Of a stretch of 64,000 bases of DNA, positions 58,886-64,000 are shown in pieces. Source of the stretch: an uncultured Granulosicoccus sp. (lineage in GTDB: Bacteria > Pseudomonadota > Gammaproteobacteria > Granulosicoccales > Granulosicoccaceae); the NCBI GenBank assembly GCA_947495035.1, contig CANLXI010000017.1, forward strand, positions 89,454-153,453, written 5' to 3'. Positions within the stretch are counted from its first letter, which is position 1; each line of letters starts with the position of its first letter. The notes below the pieces were generated by a model. The model ran no database searches, was not told the DNA's origin, and worked only from the letters and a program-made list of their open reading frames with translations. The position numbers were made by a program, and so were the translations under genes.

Positions 58886-60478
58886 CTAGCCGTACGCCAG
58901 ATGCTCGTCGGACTGGCTGGGCGGTGCCAGTCGATCGACCTTCAGGTCAGAAACGCGCAGTTGCGCGGTTTCCAGATAGATACCCAGCTGCCCCTGCTGG
59001 TAGTCATGATCCACCAGTGACAGCACCACACGACCGTTGATCGACACTTCGATGTAGCTGCCGAACATGATCAGTTTCATGGCGACACGGGTTCGGTCTT
59101 CCGCGTACCAGTAGCCGGACTGCAGGGATCGGTACTGCATCATGTGTTCCCCGCTGCGATCCTCACCGGTGCCCCAGGCCCGCATCTGGGCCACGCCTTT
59201 CAGCAGATCGAGCGACAGGTAGTAGCTATCGCGTGATTCGGGATCGATTCGAAACACCAGGCCGCACTTGCCCAGGCCGCGCATCTCAAGGGTGGCCTGG
59301 AACCGGAAATGATCCAGGACCGGGTCGAAGACGAACGCCTGGAAGCCGCTATCACAGGTCAGATCCAGAGCGTCGTTCTCGCTCGCACACGGCTTGACCG
59401 TCGAGCCGGCATCCTCGATCAGCTTGTGTACACACGTGGTGTCGATCTGGTTCCGGATGTAGTCGGCGATGCCTTCAAACGTCACCGCCCGTAACAGACC
59501 TTCCTCATTTCTGATCAGACGTTTCGGAGGCGGCATCAGGTTCTCTGCCGTACGGTCCTCCGGGTTCATCGAATAGAAGTTCCACAGAAGCCAGCCTTTC
59601 TCATCACGGCACACGCGTGCTGCATAGTTGTCTTGTGCCAACAACACGTTGTCGTGATAGCTGCGCCAGCGATTGCCGAGCTTGTCGGTATGCCAATAGT
59701 GGATCTTGGCGTCTTCACGCATGCTGGCAATCAGGTAGTGTTCATCGTCCACCACGATCAGGTTGGGCACTTCGACATCGTCATACAGACGCGGATGATG
59801 CAGTGGCGGCTGTGCCACGAAGTGATTCGGCTCTACCTCCTTCATCAGCGCCACGCAGCCACGGCGTACCACAGGGCCCTGGTTTACCCGCCCCGCTGCG
59901 AGTAGCCAGCCATCTACCCCGTCGTGATAGTAGAAGGGATCACGGAAGCTGACCCAATGCCGGCCCTCGTCGAGCGAGGCTTCATAGTATTGCGGATCGG
60001 GCTGCAAGGGAAAGCAGCTGCGCGCGTCGAACATGGCGTGATGGCTGCTGGCCGAGTCGGACCGGCTCTGCTTCACGGCGGCTTTTACGCGCTCGGGATC
60101 GTTCGGGCCACGCTTGTCTTCCCAATGCACAGGGGTCTTTTCCCAATGATACAAGTCGCTGCTGATCGCCATGCCCAGACGCTGGTAGTTGCCTTGGTCG
60201 CGCCGCGACAGGCCCGTGTAGAACATTCGCCAGTGGCCTTCACGATGCGGATCGGGCGAGACGTGCATGGTCCAGAGCATCAGGTCGTCCCAACTTCCGG
60301 GGTCGCCAATGAACAACGCGTTCTTCACGCGCCGCCAATTCAGCGCATCGGTACTGACGGCATGTGCGATGAAGTCGTGATTGGGCAGCACGAGGTGAAA
60401 CAGGTGATAGAGGCCATCGTGGTACAGCACGTCCACATCACCGATAGATTTTCTGCTGCCTTCTGTTTCTGCAAACAT
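58886..60478 (-). CDS. GH32/GH43-like five-bladed propeller hydrolase with C-terminal LamG-like domain
   Basis: A 530-residue protein without a signal peptide. Residues about 10-330 follow the GH32/43/68 propeller plan: GDVDVLYHDGLYHLFHL near the start (nucleophile-type Asp), WRMFYTGLSRRD, and SFRDPFYY (the family's RDP motif). The second acid is probably in DDVEVPNL. Residues about 370-515 resemble a LamG/DUF1961-type beta-sandwich (MRGLGKCGLVFRIDPESRDS). It probably splits oligosaccharides in the cytosol after uptake. The upstream region carries a GTTAT-GAT-ATAAC element related to the transporter motifs. Confidence 0.8.
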   Translation of the reverse strand: MFAETEGSRKSIGDVDVLYHDGLYHLFHLVLPNHDFIAHAVSTDALNWRRVKNALFIGDPGSWDDLMLWTMHVSPDPHREGHWRMFYTGLSRRDQGNYQRLGMAISSDLYHWEKTPVHWEDKRGPNDPERVKAAVKQSRSDSASSHHAMFDARSCFPLQPDPQYYEASLDEGRHWVSFRDPFYYHDGVDGWLLAAGRVNQGPVVRRGCVALMKEVEPNHFVAQPPLHHPRLYDDVEVPNLIVVDDEHYLIASMREDAKIHYWHTDKLGNRWRSYHDNVLLAQDNYAARVCRDEKGWLLWNFYSMNPEDRTAENLMPPPKRLIRNEEGLLRAVTFEGIADYIRNQIDTTCVHKLIEDAGSTVKPCASENDALDLTCDSGFQAFVFDPVLDHFRFQATLEMRGLGKCGLVFRIDPESRDSYYLSLDLLKGVAQMRAWGTGEDRSGEHMMQYRSLQSGYWYAEDRTRVAMKLIMFGSYIEVSINGRVVLSLVDHDYQQGQLGIYLETAQLRVSDLKVDRLAPPSQSDEHLAYG

Positions 60479-60705
60479 GGTTTATCCGGGTCTGCGTGAC
60501 TTTCTGTTGGTCATTGTAAATAGCAATTGCACGGAGTATGCCTTTGTGACAGCGAGTCTGCTGCTATCGCTGGCTTGTCGGTGTGTATCGATTTGTCGGG
60601 TAAGCGGGCAGAAAGGGCCAATGATGATCCTTGATGGCGTGCTGAGAGTGTATCAGCCCTTGTCGGACAGCACTGAGGCCTCACCATCTGGAATTGGTTG
60701 TATAG

Positions 60706-60723
60706 GTTATGATATAACGTAAC
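60706..60723. promoter_or_regulatory. GTTATGATATAACGTAAC element between divergent genes
   Basis: Contains the inverted repeat GTTAT-GAT-ATAAC and the core ATAACGTA shared with the 13-mers at 35199 and 58546. It lies in the 306-bp gap between the propeller hydrolase and the NTF2-like gene, so it could control either or both. Confidence 0.5.
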
Positions 60724-60784
60724 ATTTCATCTGTGGTGCGACAACGTCGTCCGGATCGGCAAGATCCATCTAGAAGGTGGCGAC

Positions 60785-61150
60785 GTGATTGCAGAGGCAA
60801 CACAAGTGCTCTCTGACAACTACGACTATGACGAAGGGAAGGTACTGTTCAAGCCGACGTTGACCTTCGGCTCACAAACCTTTCGTCCGAGCAAGGAAGG
60901 GGCGCTTTCGTACTTCGTTGGCGGCAACCCCGACTTTCCGAACGACCAAGGCTTCAAACTCAAGCCCTGGACGAAAGTCTGGTTCAACCAGCTCGACTAT
61001 ATACTTCATGGCGATCTCGCAATCGCCCAGTGCAACGTCCATCTCATCGGAGAGGACGATAGCCACATTTTCGTCAACAAAAGCTTTGTCTTCAAGATTT
61101 GCGATGACGGAAAGGTCAGGATCGTGCTCCATCAGTCGTCGGCCAGTTGA
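60785..61150 (+). CDS. NTF2-like hypothetical protein, start uncertain
   Basis: A 121-residue protein from GTG at 60785. The sequence EGKVLFKPTLT, EGALSYFVGG and KVRIVLHQSSAS matches a family of small NTF2-like proteins often mislabelled phosphoribosyl-AMP cyclohydrolase. Family-like residues continue upstream in frame (VVRIGKIHLEGGD, from about 60733) with no ATG, GTG or TTG suited to include them. Either a non-standard start is used or the N-terminus is truncated. No signal peptide is seen. Its 3' end overlaps the convergent secreted-protein gene by 19 bp. Confidence 0.6.
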   Translation: MIAEATQVLSDNYDYDEGKVLFKPTLTFGSQTFRPSKEGALSYFVGGNPDFPNDQGFKLKPWTKVWFNQLDYILHGDLAIAQCNVHLIGEDDSHIFVNKSFVFKICDDGKVRIVLHQSSAS

Positions 61151-61683
61151 ATGTGACGACCGGATGGAGAGACTTCCAGATCCATTGGCTGGTCCTGGTT
61201 CAGGCCGGAGAATTCGTAGCCGATGACGTCCATCGTCGAACTGTATGAGGCTTCGATGAATCGTGCTTCGAATTCGGGATGGGCCCGCTTCACGGCCTGC
61301 AGAACAGCTCCGGGAACCATGTCTTGCAGGAACTCGATCTCGATTTCATCGAACTTGCCATCCGGCGTCAGATCGAATTCCACCTGCCTTGATGTTTCTG
61401 CAGGTGTGGTTTGTTCGAATACGACATCGCCGTTTTCATCGACAAGAGGCTCGTGCTCGCCGTCCAGGAATTCCCCCGCAGGGATGTTTCCCTGGACTTC
61501 GTACACCATGTAGCCATCGATCTCGGTTTCGGTATTGGCACCTGTCAGTTCGATGGTTTCGAAGCGTTCCTGGATGGCCTGCATGACGGGCTCGGGAACT
61601 TCTGCAAGTTTCACCGGGGCTTCTTCACCGGCGTGGGCCTGAACCATGGACAAGCTCAGAACCATCGGAATGAATCGTTTCAT
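61132..61683 (-). CDS. Exported PepSY-like protein
   Basis: A 183-residue protein with a signal peptide (MKRFIPMVLSLSMVQAHAG). Two PepSY-like segments follow, one after VPEPVMQAIQERF and one after MVPGAVLQAVKRAHPEF, each a helix followed by strands. Such repeats occur in periplasmic inhibitor or metal-handling proteins. Start at 61683 from the signal peptide. It is followed by the coiled-coil gene on the same strand with only 4 bp between them. Confidence 0.7.
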   Translation of the reverse strand: MKRFIPMVLSLSMVQAHAGEEAPVKLAEVPEPVMQAIQERFETIELTGANTETEIDGYMVYEVQGNIPAGEFLDGEHEPLVDENGDVVFEQTTPAETSRQVEFDLTPDGKFDEIEIEFLQDMVPGAVLQAVKRAHPEFEARFIEASYSSTMDVIGYEFSGLNQDQPMDLEVSPSGRHIQLADD

Positions 61684-61687
61684 GTGA

Positions 61688-61951
61688 TCAGTTCCCATGC
61701 TTGTCTGTTCGCTTGTCGAGCAGTGAACTGATTTCACTGCGGATGACTTGCCAGAATTCATGCAGATTGGTGTATTTGCTGTCGATGTCCCCCAGATACT
61801 GCTCGAGATGTTCGATGGCCTCGTGTTGCTCGTTTTCCTCTTCCTGGCGTAGTCGTTCACGAAGGCCACGCAGTGTGGTCTCCATCTCCTCGATCTTTAC
61901 CTGCAGCTCGCGTTTGCGGCTTGCGACATCGTTGTCTTGCGTAAGGTTCAT
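61688..61951 (-). CDS. Small coiled-coil protein
   Basis: An 87-residue highly charged protein. Heptad-like Leu spacing through residues about 12-50 (KRELQVKIEEMETTLRGLRE) predicts a coiled coil. There is no signal peptide and no recognised family. It sits between the Na/Pi cotransporter and the PepSY-like gene on one strand, 4 bp from the latter, so the three probably form one transcript. Confidence 0.7.
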   Translation of the reverse strand: MNLTQDNDVASRKRELQVKIEEMETTLRGLRERLRQEEENEQHEAIEHLEQYLGDIDSKYTNLHEFWQVIRSEISSLLDKRTDKHGN

Positions 61952-61983
61952 GATGATTGTCCGTGTCGGATTTCCGTGGATAT

Positions 61984-63156
61984 CTAGAGGCCGAGCAGTT
62001 TGCTGCCACCGATCAGAATCAGCGGCAGGAAGAAGAACACAGCGCCGATGTAGGCAACCACGTACAGTTTGTTCTTCACGGCAAGGGCAGCCAGAGAGGT
62101 GGCCAGCTTGATCGGAATGTCCCGCAGAAACGGCAATGAATAGATCAGCGCCACACCCAGTACGTTGTAGGCGAGGTGGACGAAGGCGATCTGCAGGGCA
62201 AAAATGGCGTTGGCTCCGGATATGGCCGTTGCCGCCAGCAGCGCCGTGATGCAGGTACCGATGTTGGCGCCCAGTGTGAAGGGATATACCTGTCGCAGTG
62301 TGAATGCACCACTGCCTGCCAGCGGTACGATCAGACTGGTCGTCGTGGACGAGGACTGTACGAGTACCGTCAACAGAGTGCCCGTGAAGATGCCCGAGAG
62401 AGGCCCTTTGCCAACCGCCGTATGCAGAATCTCCTTGGCGCGGCCGACCATCAGCACCTTGAGGTGTTTTCCGATGTAGGTGATGACCAGGAAGATGCCG
62501 ACTATGCCGAGAATGATCAGCAGAACTCCGCCAATCAGATCACTCATACCCGCGCCGTGTATCGAGTCCTTGGCAAAATTGACTGGAGGCTTGACCAGTG
62601 GCTTGATGAAATTGAAACTGCTGGTTGAAACCGAATCACCGCCGATGAAAAGAGTGGCCAGTGAAGCACCGATTCTTTCCAGAAAGCCGAACATGACCTC
62701 CAGTGGCAGAAAGATCAGTATCGACAGAAGATTGAAGAAGTCATGGATGGTCGCAGCTGAGAAGCCGCGTTTGAAGTCCTCGCCGTTTCGGATCATGCCG
62801 AGGCTGACGATGGTGTTGGTGATGGTGGTACCCATGTTCGCACCCATGATCATCGGAATGGCGATGCTCACTGGCAGCCCACCAGCAACCAGTCCGACGA
62901 TGATCGAGGACACTGTGCTCGATGACTGAATGAGCGCCGTGGCCAATACCCCGACGATGACAGCCGTGACCGGGTTGCTGGCAAAGGCGAAAAGTTCCTT
63001 GGCACTGTCACCGGCGGACATCTTGAATCCACCACTGATCAGGGCCACGGCGACCAGAAGCAGATAGACCAGCGCTGCAATCATCGCCCATCGAAGGGCA
63101 GGTGGCATGCCTGCGGCATGTGTCCCGGGTTGGGCCTGTAGGGTTGTTGTTGTCAT
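61984..63156 (-). CDS. Na+/phosphate cotransporter family protein (NptA/PhoU-less type)
   Basis: A 390-residue inner-membrane transporter of the SLC34/Na-Pi type II family. The duplicated hallmark QSSS appears twice (ALIQSSSTVSS and VLVQSSSTTTS), each followed by a GAN-GT motif (MGANMGTT, LGANIGTC), with about eight to nine membrane helices. It takes up phosphate, or acts as an exporter-like valve in some bacteria. Met 63156 has an AGGAAG ribosome site ahead and is preferred to 63189. A Pho-box-like element lies 85 bp upstream, and a PstS-like gene follows at the edge. Confidence 0.92.
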   Translation of the reverse strand: MTTTTLQAQPGTHAAGMPPALRWAMIAALVYLLLVAVALISGGFKMSAGDSAKELFAFASNPVTAVIVGVLATALIQSSSTVSSIIVGLVAGGLPVSIAIPMIMGANMGTTITNTIVSLGMIRNGEDFKRGFSAATIHDFFNLLSILIFLPLEVMFGFLERIGASLATLFIGGDSVSTSSFNFIKPLVKPPVNFAKDSIHGAGMSDLIGGVLLIILGIVGIFLVITYIGKHLKVLMVGRAKEILHTAVGKGPLSGIFTGTLLTVLVQSSSTTTSLIVPLAGSGAFTLRQVYPFTLGANIGTCITALLAATAISGANAIFALQIAFVHLAYNVLGVALIYSLPFLRDIPIKLATSLAALAVKNKLYVVAYIGAVFFFLPLILIGGSKLLGL

Positions 63157-63240
63157 CTCATCTTCCTGTTCAATGCCTTGCAGCCGCATGAGTGCGGTTT
63201 GCCTGGGAGCCTCGAGAGGCTCGGGAAGAATGCAATGTCT

Positions 63241-63258
63241 TTGTTATAGGTTTGTTAC
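63241..63258. promoter_or_regulatory. Pho-box-like direct repeat
   Basis: TTGTTAT-AGGT-TTGTTAC: two 7-bp half-sites 11 bp apart, the spacing of PhoB sites (consensus CTGTCAT, five of seven positions in each half). It is oriented away from the cotransporter gene, which weakens the case, but the gene context (Na/Pi transporter, PstS-like) supports it. Confidence 0.4.
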
Positions 63259-63352
63259 ATGACCGTGCTTCGGCGACACGGTGCGATCATCGTGAACGGG
63301 TGTCGAAACTGCAATCCGTGCATGATTTTCCTGTTTGAAGAGAGAGTCAAAC

Positions 63353-63384
63353 TGCCAGGATCACGCCTAAGCGTGATTCTGGCA
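63353..63384 (-). terminator. Strong hairpin after the PstS-like gene
   Basis: A 14-bp stem (TGCCAGGATCACGC/GCGTGATTCTGGCA, one wobble) with loop CTAA. Read on the minus strand it lies 80 nt after the PstS-like stop and is followed by GTTT, a modest terminator tail. The rest of the 307-bp gap 63157-63463 shows only the Pho-box-like repeat. Confidence 0.6.
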
Positions 63385-63463
63385 GCGTTGAGGATGCTCG
63401 TTCGGGTCTCTCCAGAACAACCTTGCTGCGGCCCGGTCTGGTGCTGCTGCTCTGGCGGTGAAG

Positions 63464-63931
63464 CTATTGCAACTGCAGACTTGCCAGCACCGAGCTGCTG
63501 ACTGTTGCCGGTAGTGGCAAGTAGTGCAAGGACTCCGCATGATTCTGACCTTCCGTCAGAATCCAGCCTAGAAGATTCCTTATTGCAGTACTTTTCTCGG
63601 TCGATTCGTAATTGTCACGAATCAGGAACCAGGTGTATGTGGTGATGGGGTAGGAGCCTTGCGCCGTGGGGTCAATCATTGTATTTGCAACTTCTTCAAC
63701 CTGCTCGGAGTTCGCACTGTTCATGGCCGCTTGGCCGGCAGCTATCGTAGGTGCTACGAATTCACCATGCTGGTTTTCCAGCAGTGCCATGGGCAGACCG
63801 AGCCTGCTTGCAAACCCGGATTCAACATAGCCGACAGAGCCTAGCGTCAGTTTCACTCGACCTGCCACGCCTTCATTACCGGGGGCTTCCATGGTTCCGC
63901 CGAGCCAGTCTATACGTTTGGAAGTAAGCGT
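63464..63931 (-). pseudogene. C-terminal part of a PstS-like phosphate-binding protein, interrupted upstream
   Basis: Minus-strand sequence RIDWLGGTMEAPGNEGVAGR, then GSVGYVESGFASRLGLPMAL and YPITTYTWFLI matches the last 40-45% of PstS-type periplasmic phosphate-binding proteins. Directly upstream in frame is a TGA (63932-63934), and before it to the window edge only about 22 open codons (GDALMIGYMRQNASLMS) that I cannot align with PstS. Either the gene carries a premature stop or only a 3' fragment remains. A downstream Met at 63892 would give 142 residues without a signal peptide, not a working binding protein. Confidence 0.6.
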
Positions 63932-64000
63932 TCACGACATCAGACTGGCGTTCTGACGCATGTAACCTATCATCAGTGCATCACCCGCACTTGCTGCTAG

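Overview
The window looks like a chromosomal segment of a free-living, probably marine gammaproteobacterium with a large catabolic genome. Every recognisable family is proteobacterial, G+C is moderately high by eye, and there are many binding-protein transporters, lipoproteins with acidic DDD-type linkers and secreted polysaccharide-active proteins. I think of Granulosicoccus-like bacteria, but this is an impression from gene content, not a measurement. I saw no rRNA or tRNA gene, prophage, intact IS element or CRISPR array.

Layout. 0-7 kb: a GMC oxidoreductase cut by the left edge, a beta-keto acid cleavage enzyme, an SDR, a GntR regulator, a gamma-class carbonic anhydrase-like protein, a VOC protein and pantothenate kinase. 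7-19.3 kb: a sugar-acid regulon. Two LacI paralogues, a COG3618-type lactonase and a Gfo/Idh/MocA dehydrogenase lie on the minus strand. They are divergent from a tightly coupled plus-strand operon (Tat-type sugar-binding protein, two permeases, dehydratase, UgpC/MalK-type ATPase, second dehydratase, rhamnose-type mutarotase, DapA-type aldolase). Together these can take up an L-rhamnose- or L-fucose-like sugar and degrade it by a non-phosphorylating route; two palindromic operators lie in the divergent promoter. 19.4-25 kb: a beta-propeller lipoprotein, a decayed sugar ABC transporter remnant, an AraC regulator, an SDR, a 42-bp tandem repeat and a DUF4174 protein. 25.2-31 kb: a nitrate uptake operon (nrtA, nrtB, an ATPase fused to a NasS-like domain, nasT). 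Its 5' region carries a sigma-54 promoter, two ANTAR-type hexaloop hairpins and an intrinsic terminator.

31-35 kb: acyltransferase, YdcF, JmjC and GNAT genes. 35-40 kb: a complete peptide/nickel-type ABC operon with a fused tandem ATPase. 40-42.4 kb: a membrane protein, an MBL hydrolase and a patchwork of gene fragments. 42.4-54.6 kb: a large 2OG-Fe(II) oxygenase, an amidohydrolase lipoprotein, a helicase remnant, a secreted lyase-like multidomain protein, a 9-bp minisatellite, a NERD-helicase, a PQQ sugar dehydrogenase and a small membrane protein. 54.6-61 kb: a transposase remnant, a second peptide-type ABC transporter that lacks an ATPase gene, and a GH32/43-like hydrolase divergent from an NTF2-like protein. 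61-64 kb: a PepSY-like secreted protein, a coiled-coil protein, a Na/Pi cotransporter and a broken or truncated PstS-like gene at the right edge.

Cross-cutting signals. (1) A ~131-bp intergenic repeat with an inverted pair of perfect DnaA boxes occurs twice and as a partial third copy. (2) A 13-bp motif is identical upstream of both peptide-type binding-protein genes, which suggests that the ATPase-less transporter borrows the tandem ATPase of the other. (3) Several intergenic stretches hold frameshifted or stop-interrupted gene fragments, so this region is losing genes. Family assignments rest on motif recognition by eye; no database search was run.
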